Origin: Streptococcus penaeicida
GTDB lineage: Bacteria > Bacillota > Bacilli > Lactobacillales > Streptococcaceae
Assembly: GCF_002887775.1 (NCBI RefSeq)
Contig: NZ_LOCM01000015.1
Location: forward strand, 62,001 to 126,000
Direction of reading: 5' to 3'
DNA length: 64,000 bases
Shown: piece after piece, positions 20,414-29,522 of the stretch
Numbering within the stretch: position 1 is the first letter of the stretch
How the letters are laid out: every line of letters begins with the position of its first letter
Translations under genes and position numbers: made by a program
Notes under the pieces: model-generated
What the model saw: the letters and a program-made list of their open reading frames with translations, nothing else
The model's database searches: none
What the model was told of the DNA's origin: nothing

Positions 20414-21739
20414 ATGGGAAATAATTCAAAAGTTGAAAAATTTTTAGAAAAATTCGCTGAATTCTCAGCTAAACTTGGAAATCAGATTCACTTAAGAACC
20501 TTACGTGATGCCTTTACAACAATTATGCCCCTTTTTATCTTAGCTGGATTAGCAGTGCTTTTAAATAATGTTGTCTTTACGACCTTCTTTAAAGGTGAAA
20601 CCTTAGTACAATTCCAGTCCTACGGTAATATGTTAACTAATGGTTCACTAAATATTGCTGGACTTTTAGTAACACCCTGTATTGCTTACTTCCTATCTCT
20701 TCATCGAGATTTTGATAAGCCTATTAGCTCAATTGCAGTAGCGCTTGCCTCCTTGTTTGTAATGTTGCCAATGGAAAAATCAATCTTACCTTTAGCAGCC
20801 CAAAAAGCAGTTACAGTTTCTGGGCTTGTCACTTTTGATGAAATTGGTACCAAAGGTCTCTTTGCTGGAATCATCATTGGAATGTTAGCAACAGAAATGT
20901 TCATTGTACTAGCTAAAAGTAATAAATTTAGGATCAATCTAGGGGAAGATGTTCCGCCTGCAGTTGGTGAATCTTTCTCAACGATGATTCCATTAATTTT
21001 AACGGTTTCATTCTTTGCTTTAATCTCAGCAATCCTACTCAATGTTTTCCATACTGATATGGTGACGATTATTACCAACTTAGTTCAAGAACCACTAAGA
21101 AAAGTTAATACATCACTATTTGGTTACCTTCTAATCTATTCAACAGGTAATTTCCTATTTACTCTCGGAATTCACCAATCTGTCATTAATTCGACCTTGA
21201 CTGAACCAATGATGCTGTTAAATATGAATGAAAATATGGCTGCCGTCCAAGCGGGTAAAGAAGCACCTCATATTTTGAATTCTGCTTTCCAAACTTGCTA
21301 CGCTCAAATGGGTGGAACAGGTGGCACATTTGCCCTAATCTTGATCGTACTTTTAGCTGTAAACTACAAACCTTTCAAAGATATCATTAAACTTTCAGTA
21401 GGACCTGGTCTCTTTGAAATCAACGAACCAATAATCTTTGGTTTCCCAATTGTCTTCAACTTACCTATGATTATTCCATTTGTATTAAGTCCAGTCATCG
21501 GCGCTTTAATCGGCTATTTTGCAACTGTCATTGGCTTTGTTAAACCATTAACAGTAATGGTACCGTGGACAACACCACCATTAATTAGTGGATTCCTTGC
21601 GTCACAAGGTGACATTAAAGTTGTAATTCTTCAAATAATTATCTTAATTGTAACTGGTTTATTCTACTGGCCATTTGTAATCGTTGCGAAAAAAGCAGCC
21701 ATCAAACAGTCAGAATTAGAAATGGAAACAGAGGTGTAA
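20414..21739 (+). CDS. PTS cellobiose/lactose-family IIC permease
   Basis: Membrane channel component of a Lac-family PTS, 441 residues with about ten hydrophobic segments. The N-terminal segment LRDAFTTIMPLFILAGLAVL and the conserved INEPIIFGFPIVFNL loop are hallmarks of CelB/ChbC-type IIC proteins, which bind the disaccharide. The ribosome site AAAGGAG overlaps the end of the upstream glucosidase gene. With the next gene (IIB) it forms the transport unit; no IIA gene is present. Confidence 0.94.
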   Translation: MGNNSKVEKFLEKFAEFSAKLGNQIHLRTLRDAFTTIMPLFILAGLAVLLNNVVFTTFFKGETLVQFQSYGNMLTNGSLNIAGLLVTPCIAYFLSLHRDFDKPISSIAVALASLFVMLPMEKSILPLAAQKAVTVSGLVTFDEIGTKGLFAGIIIGMLATEMFIVLAKSNKFRINLGEDVPPAVGESFSTMIPLILTVSFFALISAILLNVFHTDMVTIITNLVQEPLRKVNTSLFGYLLIYSTGNFLFTLGIHQSVINSTLTEPMMLLNMNENMAAVQAGKEAPHILNSAFQTCYAQMGGTGGTFALILIVLLAVNYKPFKDIIKLSVGPGLFEINEPIIFGFPIVFNLPMIIPFVLSPVIGALIGYFATVIGFVKPLTVMVPWTTPPLISGFLASQGDIKVVILQIIILIVTGLFYWPFVIVAKKAAIKQSELEMETEV

Positions 21740-21741
21740 CT

Positions 21742-22059
21742 ATGAAAAATGTAATGATCTTTTGTAATGCTGGTATGTCATCTTCATTAATGGCCAAAAA
21801 AGCAAGTAATCTCTTAAAAGAAAAAGGCAAAGATATTCATGTTGATGCCACAACAACCAGTGATGCTAAAAATATTGTTAATAAAGATTTTTATGATTTA
21901 TACTTAGTAAGTCCACAAACAAAAATGTATTTCAAACCAATCACTGAATATGCCGAGCCCCATCAAAAACCAGTAGATAATATACCATTTAATGCCTATG
22001 TACCAACACCTGCTGGATTAGAAAATCTTACTAAAATTATCTTGAAACATTTAGATTAA
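21742..22059 (+). CDS. PTS cellobiose-family IIB component
   Basis: Cytoplasmic phosphotransfer protein of 105 residues. The N-terminal VMIFCNAGMSSSLMAKK carries the phosphorylated cysteine (Cys8) in the phosphatase-like P-loop of Lac-family IIB. It starts 2 bases after the IIC stop and is followed by a terminator, so the operon closes without a IIA gene. A IIA from elsewhere in the genome must supply the phosphate. Confidence 0.94.
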   Translation: MKNVMIFCNAGMSSSLMAKKASNLLKEKGKDIHVDATTTSDAKNIVNKDFYDLYLVSPQTKMYFKPITEYAEPHQKPVDNIPFNAYVPTPAGLENLTKIILKHLD

Positions 22060-22067
22060 GAGCAAAG

Positions 22068-22093
22068 AAAGCAGATGAAAATCTGCTTTTTTT
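22068..22093 (+). terminator. Terminator of the beta-glucoside operon
   Basis: AAAGCAGAT / ATCTGCTTT stem with a GAAA loop and seven T residues. Confidence 0.92.
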
Positions 22094-22147
22094 AAGATAT
22101 TTTTGACAATTTACGGTATACTAAAGAAAAAGTCGGAGGCAATCGTT

Positions 22148-22411
22148 ATGGAAACAGTAACTATTCAAATTAATGATCAAGATTACAACATGCTAAAAGC
22201 AACAGCAGAACTTAAACAGGTGACTGTAGAAGAAGTGACACAAGAATTAATTCACGATAGCTTAACATTGAGCTATGAAAAGTCAGAAAAAGAAGCAGCA
22301 GAACGTATTCATAAAGACCATGATGAAGCACAAATTGACAAAGCTGCTAAACCAGAAAACCAATCAACCACAGCACCAGAAATTGCGCGTGATATGGGAA
22401 TTACGATTTAA
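22148..22411 (+). CDS. Small hypothetical protein, possibly ribbon-helix-helix-like
   Basis: 87 residues from the ATG at 22148, with GGAGG at 22135-22139. The N-terminus METVTIQINDQDYNMLKATAEL resembles the strand-then-helix opening of CopG/RHH-type antitoxins and DUF6290-like proteins. A charged region and a Pro/Thr-rich tail ending in ARDMGITI follow. No toxin-like partner is visible next to it. The role is unknown; the RHH suggestion is weak. Confidence 0.5.
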   Translation: METVTIQINDQDYNMLKATAELKQVTVEEVTQELIHDSLTLSYEKSEKEAAERIHKDHDEAQIDKAAKPENQSTTAPEIARDMGITI

Positions 22412-22436
22412 TATCATTATTTCAATACTGCTTTTA

Positions 22437-22540
22437 CTAGGGGTTGGGACGTCAACGACTCCTGCCGGATTCCATGACTTCTTTTCGAGCCAATCTCTCG
22501 AAAATCCCCAGATATTGAATCTTACAGATTCAATATCGAT
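22437..22540. other. Hairpin-rich intergenic element
   Basis: The 325-base gap 22412-22736 holds three consecutive hairpins. They are GGAC-GTC / GACTCC near 22447-22463; TTTTCGAG / CTCGAAAA at 22482-22504 (perfect eight pairs); and GATATTGAATCT / AGATTCAATATC at 22511-22537 (perfect 12 pairs, TAC loop). None has a T run behind it. It may be a small structured RNA or an intergenic repeat element; no family recognised. A terminator and the repeated promoter fill the rest of the gap. Confidence 0.4.
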
Positions 22541-22590
22541 ACCCTAAGAAAAATCAGTCTTTCATAAAAAATATTATTATTACTCCTAGT

Positions 22591-22619
22591 CCTCAAGTAA
22601 ATCAGCTTGAGGGCTTTTT
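22591..22619 (+). terminator. Terminator upstream of the accessory island
   Basis: CCTCAAG / CTTGAGG stem followed by a T run. A near copy ends the inserted cassette at 24989. Confidence 0.85.
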
Positions 22620-22621
22620 AA

Positions 22622-22704
22622 TGTGGCAATTTTTCATGTTCAATCTAAAATTTTCAAAAAATGAGTGAAAACGGTTAAAAATGAGCCTTTAAAAGTGGTA
22701 TAAT
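22622..22704 (+). repeat. 83-bp direct repeat, copy 1, carrying the island promoter
   Basis: Identical over 83 bases to 25015-25097. It contains TTAAAA (22675), an 18-base spacer and TGGTATAAT (22696-22704), i.e. an extended -10 promoter. This copy reads into the three-gene zinc-ribbon cassette. Similarity continues upstream through the CTTGAGG terminator arm in both copies. Confidence 0.95.
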
Positions 22705-22736
22705 TACGATAAAGAAAATTCTTAGAAAGTAAAAAA

Positions 22737-23738
22737 ATGAAAATATTAGATGCGATAAAAAATAGTTTTTCAGGGAACGTTTTAGAAAACCAAGTTAACA
22801 ACCAGAGAGTCAGTCAAAATGAATTTTTGGTATTAGTAGATCAAGAAGCAAAGAAAATTAAACGCCTAAAAATTATTGATATCAATGAATTACATATTAC
22901 TGGAATGGTAACCTCAACCACTGGACTTACGAGTTACAATTTTGAAGTAGATTTTAACGATAAAGGACAATTAACTGGTAATTACGAGATTACTGATCAA
23001 GGAAATACCGATTCAATGATACCTCAAATATTTTCTGAACGCTTGAGTACTGCGATAAAAAATAATATATCCGACACATTTAAAACTGATCCTGAGAATA
23101 TCAATTTAGACATTGAATATGTTTTTTGCTTTAGGTGCGGAAATAAGCTCCCATCTTCAAGGAAAAATTGTCAGTTTTGTGGGTCTATTCAACCTCATTT
23201 TGAAGAAGTTTTACAACAAATTAATTATGAAAAAGAAAAAGTAAAAACAAATTTATCTGAAAAAGAGGTACTTAAAGAGCAAAATAGGCCAATAATTGAA
23301 AAAGAAAGAACTGAGCAATTAAAAAAACAAGAAGAAATTGAACAATTACGGCTAAAACAAGATGAAAAAAGGACTGAAGCTCTTCATAATTTATTTAAGT
23401 TTTTAGCAAAAGTAATACCAGTTTGTTTAATCATCTTCTTTATTTTTACTTATTCAAGAACCTTCATTTCAGATTATCAACACAAATCAAATGGTGATAT
23501 CAGAATTTCATCGTCATCAGGCTATGGTGATAATATTGATTCAGTCAAAGCAGATTTTAAAAATATGGGGTTTAAAAATATTAATCTTGTAAAAATTAAA
23601 GATGTCACTTTCTTGAAAAATAAAGAATTATTAGATATTGTTGATGATGTTTCTATAAATGGTGATAATAGTTTTAAGGAAGGTGATTATTTCCCAAAAG
23701 ATGCAAAGGTAAAAATTTCTTACCATACAAAAAAATAA
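22737..23738 (+). CDS. Zinc-ribbon, single-pass membrane protein with PASTA-like C-terminus
   Basis: 333 residues, unknown function. Parts in order are a cytoplasmic N-terminal domain (about 1-125) and a zinc ribbon with Cys131, Cys134, Cys145 and Cys148 (CFRCGN...NCQFCG). A Lys/Glu-rich coiled coil (about 160-215), one membrane span at about 222-243 and an external C-terminal domain of about 85 residues follow. That last domain (VKADFKNMGF...ISYHTKK) looks like a PASTA-type or ligand-sensing fold. The topology suggests coupling of an external signal to a cytoplasmic partner. First gene of a cassette placed between two copies of the island promoter. Codon and base composition is AT-rich compared with hsdR. 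Confidence 0.6.
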   Translation: MKILDAIKNSFSGNVLENQVNNQRVSQNEFLVLVDQEAKKIKRLKIIDINELHITGMVTSTTGLTSYNFEVDFNDKGQLTGNYEITDQGNTDSMIPQIFSERLSTAIKNNISDTFKTDPENINLDIEYVFCFRCGNKLPSSRKNCQFCGSIQPHFEEVLQQINYEKEKVKTNLSEKEVLKEQNRPIIEKERTEQLKKQEEIEQLRLKQDEKRTEALHNLFKFLAKVIPVCLIIFFIFTYSRTFISDYQHKSNGDIRISSSSGYGDNIDSVKADFKNMGFKNINLVKIKDVTFLKNKELLDIVDDVSINGDNSFKEGDYFPKDAKVKISYHTKK

Positions 23739-23771
23739 GAAACTGAACATTTTATTTTAAAAGGAACTTTT

Positions 23772-24794
23772 ATGAACGAATTAACAATTTTATTTTCTGA
23801 CGATGAAAAGAAAGAAATTAATGTCTTTAATCAAAATCTCTATAAGTATGATTTTTCCTCCTATTCATTAGTACCATTACAAGAAATATCTGCTCAAAAA
23901 GTAAGTGAAAATCTATTAGGGAAAATCATTGAGAATACTTCGAAAATCGAATACGTCCAAAAGATTCTTTCCAAAGCAGATGTACAATATGTTGCAGATT
24001 ACTCAGATTTCGTGAAAGAACAACTAGAGAAAGGCAACTGGAAATTAGGTGTAAAAAAATCTAACGGAGCCATGTTTGGTGCAATTTTTGATACGTCAAA
24101 ATCTCCTCAACAAATAGTTGGACAAACAGAACTTAAAAAAGTATCAGCAAAAGATTTTGGGAATTTAGCTGAGTTATCAGCTATTCAAGGTCAGTTATCT
24201 GACATTTCTAATCAAATTGCTGAGTTAAATGTAACTATCGATCGTGTAGAAAATGGTCAATATAATGATCGCTATTCAGGATTCTTTGCAGGTAGACAAC
24301 TAGTCATTGAAGCATTAGCTTTGTCAGATGAACAATTACAACGTGATCTGTTACTTTCGGCTGCTAAAACAAACAGTGAAACTATAGCAAAATTGATGTT
24401 GACCATTAATACTGATGCAAATGAATTTACAAATATCAATAAGAATAATTTGAAAATTTCTAAAAAAATTGAACAATTTTTACAGATGTCCTTAGGTTAT
24501 TTAAATGCAACATTGCAACTAAATATGCTTGCTTATACAGCATTGGGTGAAAAGCAAGCATTAATAGCAGCTCTTCAGAACTATAATGCCTTTTTAAATC
24601 AAACTTTATTATCGCCAATAGATAATCGAGGCAAAACTCTTGCTTGGAAAATAGATAATGCTCATGAAGGTGCTGATGGTCGAATTAATCAAAACTTACT
24701 TGCTATATCTAATACTATTGAATCGCTATCTGAATCATTAAGAATTGACGGAGACAATCATGAATTTAAAAAAATTGAAGAAAATAGAAACTAA
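23772..24794 (+). CDS. Hypothetical protein of accessory cassette, coiled-coil middle
   Basis: 340 residues, no signal peptide or membrane span. I do not recognise the family. Visible features are an N-terminal alpha/beta region (1-85), a Gly-containing segment KLGVKKSNGAMFGAIFD near residue 98-114, a heptad-like stretch LSDISNQIAELNVTIDRVE near 150-168, and a mostly helical C-terminal half. An AAAAGGAAC site lies 7 bases before the ATG. It sits 33 bases after the zinc-ribbon gene and overlaps the next gene by 35 bases, so the three genes form one unit. It may be the cytoplasmic effector or sensor of the cassette (inference). Confidence 0.55.
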   Translation: MNELTILFSDDEKKEINVFNQNLYKYDFSSYSLVPLQEISAQKVSENLLGKIIENTSKIEYVQKILSKADVQYVADYSDFVKEQLEKGNWKLGVKKSNGAMFGAIFDTSKSPQQIVGQTELKKVSAKDFGNLAELSAIQGQLSDISNQIAELNVTIDRVENGQYNDRYSGFFAGRQLVIEALALSDEQLQRDLLLSAAKTNSETIAKLMLTINTDANEFTNINKNNLKISKKIEQFLQMSLGYLNATLQLNMLAYTALGEKQALIAALQNYNAFLNQTLLSPIDNRGKTLAWKIDNAHEGADGRINQNLLAISNTIESLSESLRIDGDNHEFKKIEENRN

Positions 24795-24975
24795 TGAACA
24801 TAATCAATTAAAAATTTGTAAATATCCTAAATGTCAAAAAGAGACTCATAGTGAAAATAGTATTTTCTGTGGTGAACATTCTAGAAAAGTGAAAAATATT
24901 GAGAAAATCGTAGGGGGATTAGCACTAACTGCAGTTACATCAACTGGAATTTTTAAAAACGTCTCAAAAAAATAA
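24760..24975 (+). CDS. Small zinc-finger protein with hydrophobic C-terminus
   Basis: 71 residues from the ATG at 24760 (GGAG at 24750-24753), overlapping the previous gene by 35 bases. Cys20, Cys25, Cys37 and His40 (CKYPKC...IFCGEH) make a C-x4-C-x11-C-x2-H finger. A short apolar stretch (KIVGGLALTAVTSTGIF) near residues 49-65 could be a membrane-inserting helix. The family is not recognised. As the last gene of the cassette, it ends just before a terminator. Confidence 0.55.
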   Translation: MNLKKLKKIETNEHNQLKICKYPKCQKETHSENSIFCGEHSRKVKNIEKIVGGLALTAVTSTGIFKNVSKK

Positions 24976-24988
24976 TAATAATTTTGTT

Positions 24989-25012
24989 CCTCAAAAACTT
25001 GAGGACTTTTTT
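24989..25012 (+). terminator. Terminator of the zinc-ribbon cassette
   Basis: CCTCAA / TTGAGG stem with AAAC loop and T run. It closely resembles the terminator at 22591 and again sits directly before the 83-bp repeat. Confidence 0.8.
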
Positions 25013-25014
25013 AT

Positions 25015-25097
25015 TGTGGCAATTTTTCATGTTCAATCTAAAATTTTCAAAAAATGAGTGAAAACGGTTAAAAATGAGCCTTTAAAAGTGGTATAAT
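25015..25097 (+). repeat. 83-bp direct repeat, copy 2, carrying the hsd promoter
   Basis: Perfect copy of 22622-22704, including TTAAAA and TGGTATAAT. It drives the hsdR-to-hsdM genes. About 170 bases of untranslated leader follow before hsdR; nothing further is recognised in it. Confidence 0.95.
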
Positions 25098-25265
25098 GAG
25101 GTGTATGCGTCACTTCCGTGTGACCAAAACTATTAATTTTTTCAATAAAAAGAAACTAATTGATAAAATATTTAAAACTTTTATCATAAAATTAGTGACT
25201 AGATCTTTAATTATCATCACTAAACTATACATAAATTACATTTACAAAAACCTACGGAGTTAACA

Positions 25266-28200
25266 GTGCTCATGGAAATAGAAACTCAAGTCGAACAACA
25301 ACTGATTCAACAACTCATTACAGGTGATAGCCAATGGACTTATCGTGAAGACCTAAAAACAGAAGAAGCCCTTTGGGAAAACTTTTTTGAAAAATTAGCT
25401 CAGAACAATACTGCTGTATTAAATGATGTTCCCTTAACAAAGCAAGAGAAACATCAGATTAAGAACGCCTTAAACTTTAACAATTACTTTGTGGCGGCTA
25501 AATGGATTGCAGGAGAAAATGGGATTGCTAAAGTTCAGGTACAACGGGAAGATGCTAAGTTAGGAACCATTCGTTTATCAGTCCTTTTCCGAGATGATGT
25601 TGCGGGTGGGAAATCCATCTACGAGGTGGTTAATCAGGTCAAACGTGATCACTTGCATTCACTAGATAGAGACCGACGCCTAGATGTAACCCTTTTAATC
25701 AATGGTTTACCAATGATTCAGGTGGAACTTAAGCAGCAAACTCATCCTTTCATGGACGCCTTCCGGCAAATCAAGAAGTATGACCGTGAAGGCTGCTTCA
25801 GAGGTATTTATTCATCCTTACAAATGTTTGTTGTCTCCAATGTCACTGATACTCGCTATATCGCAGCAGCCAAGGAAGACAAGATTAATGATCAATTCTT
25901 AACCAAGTGGGTGGACAAGGAAAATCATCCTGTAACGGATCTCTTTGCTTTTGCAACTCAGGTCTTATCAATCCCTCGAGCTCACCAAATGGTCATGAAT
26001 TATTCAGTTATTGATGATGATAAGAATGCATTGATTCTTTTACGTCCATACCAAGTCCATGCCATCGAAGCGGTGGCTAAAGCTAGCCTAGAACAAAAAT
26101 CTGGATATGTTTGGCACACAACTGGATCAGGTAAAACCTTGACCTCATATAAGGTTGCCCGCAATCTCTTACAAATCCCATCTATGGCCAAGACCATCTT
26201 TGTTGTTGACCGTAGAGATTTGGATCAGCAGACAACATCTTCATTCCTCTCATATGCACAGAATGATACCATTGATATTGATGAAACAGATAATACCCAT
26301 CAACTAGTCAAAAAGCTCTATAGTGATGATAAGACGGTAATAGTCACCACTATTCAAAAAATGGCCAACATGATGCGGAAATTCAATGACGGTCATTTTT
26401 CAAGAGAACAAACAAAAATTAAATCCCTCAGAATGGCCTTTGTCGTAGATGAGTGCCATCGAGCTGTTACTCCACAAGCACAAAAGAACCTGACTGCCTT
26501 TTTCCCGAATGCCCTATGGTATGGTTTTACAGGCACACCAATCTTTGCTGAAAATAAGCGCCAACAGTTAGGTAACTTAGCCCAAACCACTGAAAAACAA
26601 TACGGCCCTCGCTTACACGAGTATACCGTTAAAGAAGCTATTCATGATGGAGCTGTCAAAGGCTTCAAAATTGAGTACGTTAATACCTTGCATTACCCTG
26701 AAGGCAAAGAACCTCTAGAAGCTGAAATCAAAGATGAGATTTACCAAAATGAAGAGCACATGCTGCAAGTCATTGACTTCATCATCAACAAATCACGAGC
26801 GCAACTAGGCTTCCAAAATGGAGTAGGTAAGACTTTCAATGCCATCCTAACCGTTAAGTCAATCGCCCAAGCACAAGGCTATTATGAACTGATTAAAGCT
26901 GTCAAAAATGGCGAAAAAGAGGTCAAAGTATCAGAGAAGGTCAAACAAACCTTACCGGATTTTCCAAAAGTGGCAATCACTTATTCAGTCACCGAAAATG
27001 ATGAGGATTCAACCCTCAACCAGGATAAGATGCGAGAATCTCTTTCTGACTACAATGAAGAATTTGCTTGCCATTTCACCCTTGCTGATCTGCGTGGCTA
27101 TAACGCCGACGTCAACAATCGCCTGGCTCGGAAACATGAGCGCTACCAATTCCGTGATCAGCAACTAGACTTGGTTATCGTGGTCAACCGCCTCTTAACA
27201 GGCTTTGATGCCCCATGTTTGTCAACCCTCTATATCGACCGCAAACCCATGTCTCCACAGGATTTAATCCAGGCCTTTAGCGAACCAATCGGGTCTTTAG
27301 CCGGGCAAAGAAATATGGTCAAATCATCACCTTCCAAAAACCGGAGACCTTCAAAGAAGCCGTTGACAATGCCCTCAAACTCTATTCAAATGGTGGCCAA
27401 GCAGACGTCCTAGCACCAGAATGGCCAGAAGCTAAAGCCACTTTCTTGGAGAAATGGACAAGCCTGGATAGCCGATTTACCGAAGACCCAAGCAAAGCCA
27501 CTCCACTATCAGAAATGAAAGATGCAGAGCTAAGACAATTAGCCAAAATCTACCAAGAATTCGATAAGCTTACGCCGCCGCACAAGTCTATTCCCAGTAT
27601 GACCAAGAAGCGCTCTTCACCGCACTGGGCATGAGCCAGGAAAAAATAGACGATTACCAAGGTGCTTATCAAAACATCTTAGAGGAACTGAGAAATCGCG
27701 ATACAGATCCAAAGGAGCCTGGCGAACCTTTAGACATCATGTATGAACTGGAATCCGTCCATACTGATGAAATCAACTATGCCTACATCGTCTCACTAAT
27801 CCAAACCTTCATCCCAGAAGGAAGTAGTGCCAGCAAGGCCTTAACCGCCAAAGATATCAAAACTATCGATGGCTATAACGAAACCCTAAGTAAGTCAAAC
27901 CAGGGACTAGCCCAATTGATTGCTAATATGTGGCTGCAAATCCAAATGGACCCAGAATCCTACCGCAATCAATCGGTTACAGACATCCTCCAAGACATGA
28001 TCAACCAGGTCATCCAGACACATGTCCGAAAATTCGTAGAAGAATGGCATGTCGGCTACCAAGAAACCCTCTACGTAGTCCAAAACTATCAAAAAGGCCA
28101 AAAACACCAAAAAGGAGACCAAGACTTAATTGACAGTGCCAGCTATGGCGATTATAAAGCCAGCGCCGAAAACCCAGTCAACCCCTTTAAATACCGCAGT

Positions 28201-28266
28201 GCCATAAGACAAGCTTATGTCCAACTCATGGACGAGATCATAGAACCACTGAAAGTGGGGAGGTAG
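25266..28266 (+). pseudogene. hsdR: Type I restriction enzyme R subunit, two frameshifts
   Basis: ATP-dependent translocase and nuclease subunit of a type I R-M system. The restored length is 1000 residues. The nuclease domain shows [19 protein letters not shown] with the ExK motif. The helicase has Walker [14 protein letters not shown], motif [10 protein letters not shown] and GFTGTPIF. The frame is lost near 27281 (AGC-GAA should be AGC-CGA, giving AFSRTNRV) and again near 27572, each a one-base loss; beyond both, HsdR sequence continues to 28266. The start is GTG 25266 behind CGGAG, or ATG 25272. As sequenced, the helicase C-terminus and S/M-binding tail would be missing. Confidence 0.88.
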
Positions 28267-28268
28267 GA

Positions 28269-29522
28269 ATGAAAATTCAATTAATTAATTTTAATGGTGA
28301 TAACATTAATAATTTTAATGTGTCAATTTCAAATAAATTTGGTAGTCCTTTATCATTGGATTCTTTTGATTTAAATGTTATTGACTTAAATCATCAACAT
28401 ATATGGAAAAGTAATTCACCATATATTTCGGATGCATTAAATATTCAAAGAGATTTTCTAAGTTTGAAAAATAGTATTGAAGAATCTTCTAGGACAAATT
28501 ATTTATTTCTTCTCCCACAAAATGTTCATTTTTCATATTATTATGATAGTTATCACAGACAATATAGAGAAGAAGTTTTGTTGAAAGATATGTTAAGTGA
28601 ATTAGTAAATTTTCATTTTAATAATATCATCAACAAAGAATACATTTATATTAATTATGAAAGAAACAATACCACTATAAATCAAGTTCAAATAGAAAGT
28701 GATTTTTATTTCAGAAAAGATCATTCGGGTTATGATTTATTAGATACAACTGTATTTAGTAATCATATCTATTCCGATAGTAGTAAAAAATTAGTTAGTT
28801 TTACAAAAGAAAGATTTTCTTTTTGCACTTTAAATATATTAAATAATGACCAATTTGATATATTTATTTCAAAACTTTATCGACATAATGAGTCCACTCC
28901 TATTCCTGATTGGTTCAATAATGTAAAATTATTTGATGACAAATTTCAGAGTCAAATCATTCAGGAACAAAATAATATAATAAATCAAGCAAAAAAATTA
29001 ATTTCTTTGTCTGAAGAAAAAATTTCAAAAAATAAATACTATGAGTCAATTTTATATAAAACAGGCGAAGAACTAGAATTGATAATACGTGATATATTAA
29101 TTCAATTAATTAATATTGACGTTGAATTTGTCGATAAAAAGAAAGAAGATTTTTATTTTGCACAAAATAAAATCCATTATCTTTTTGAATTCAAAGGATT
29201 AGTAGGTAATATAAAAAATTCTAATATTTCTCAACTAAGGATGAATTCAGAAAAGTTTGCCGAAGAAAATGATATTAGCTATGATTCGTGCAGGAGAATA
29301 TTAATTGCTACTAGATTTAGAAATGACCCACTAGAAAAAAGACCAATCATACATCCTGATGTCATTAACTATGCAAAAAATCCAGTAAATGATGTATTAA
29401 TAATTGATTCAGTTGAGTTGTTAAAGTTATTTGGACTTTTTTTAGAAAGTAAAATAACTACAGAAGAATGTTTGGCAATTTTCAATAAAACTGGCCTTTT
29501 TGAGGTGGTAAAAAATGAATAA
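28269..29522 (+). CDS. Putative PD-(D/E)XK nuclease inserted between hsdR and hsdS
   Basis: 417 residues, unrecognised N-terminal two thirds. The C-terminal region has the layout of a PD-(D/E)XK nuclease: a helix with TGEELELIIRDIL (Glu near 264-268), Asp294 in KKKEDFYFA, and Glu307-x-Lys309 in LFEFKG, then NISQLRMNSEKF. The motif resembles Mrr/restriction-like domains. GGGGAGG five bases before the ATG gives strong translation. It is AT-rich compared with hsdR and hsdM and overlaps hsdS by eight bases. It is not a normal part of a type I locus; a defence or specificity-linked role is inference. Confidence 0.65.
   Translation: MKIQLINFNGDNINNFNVSISNKFGSPLSLDSFDLNVIDLNHQHIWKSNSPYISDALNIQRDFLSLKNSIEESSRTNYLFLLPQNVHFSYYYDSYHRQYREEVLLKDMLSELVNFHFNNIINKEYIYINYERNNTTINQVQIESDFYFRKDHSGYDLLDTTVFSNHIYSDSSKKLVSFTKERFSFCTLNILNNDQFDIFISKLYRHNESTPIPDWFNNVKLFDDKFQSQIIQEQNNIINQAKKLISLSEEKISKNKYYESILYKTGEELELIIRDILIQLINIDVEFVDKKKEDFYFAQNKIHYLFEFKGLVGNIKNSNISQLRMNSEKFAEENDISYDSCRRILIATRFRNDPLEKRPIIHPDVINYAKNPVNDVLIIDSVELLKLFGLFLESKITTEECLAIFNKTGLFEVVKNE

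Noticed and set aside
22103..22122. TTGACA plus TATACT as a promoter for the 87-residue gene
   Set aside because: The two boxes are only eight bases apart, so they cannot form one promoter.
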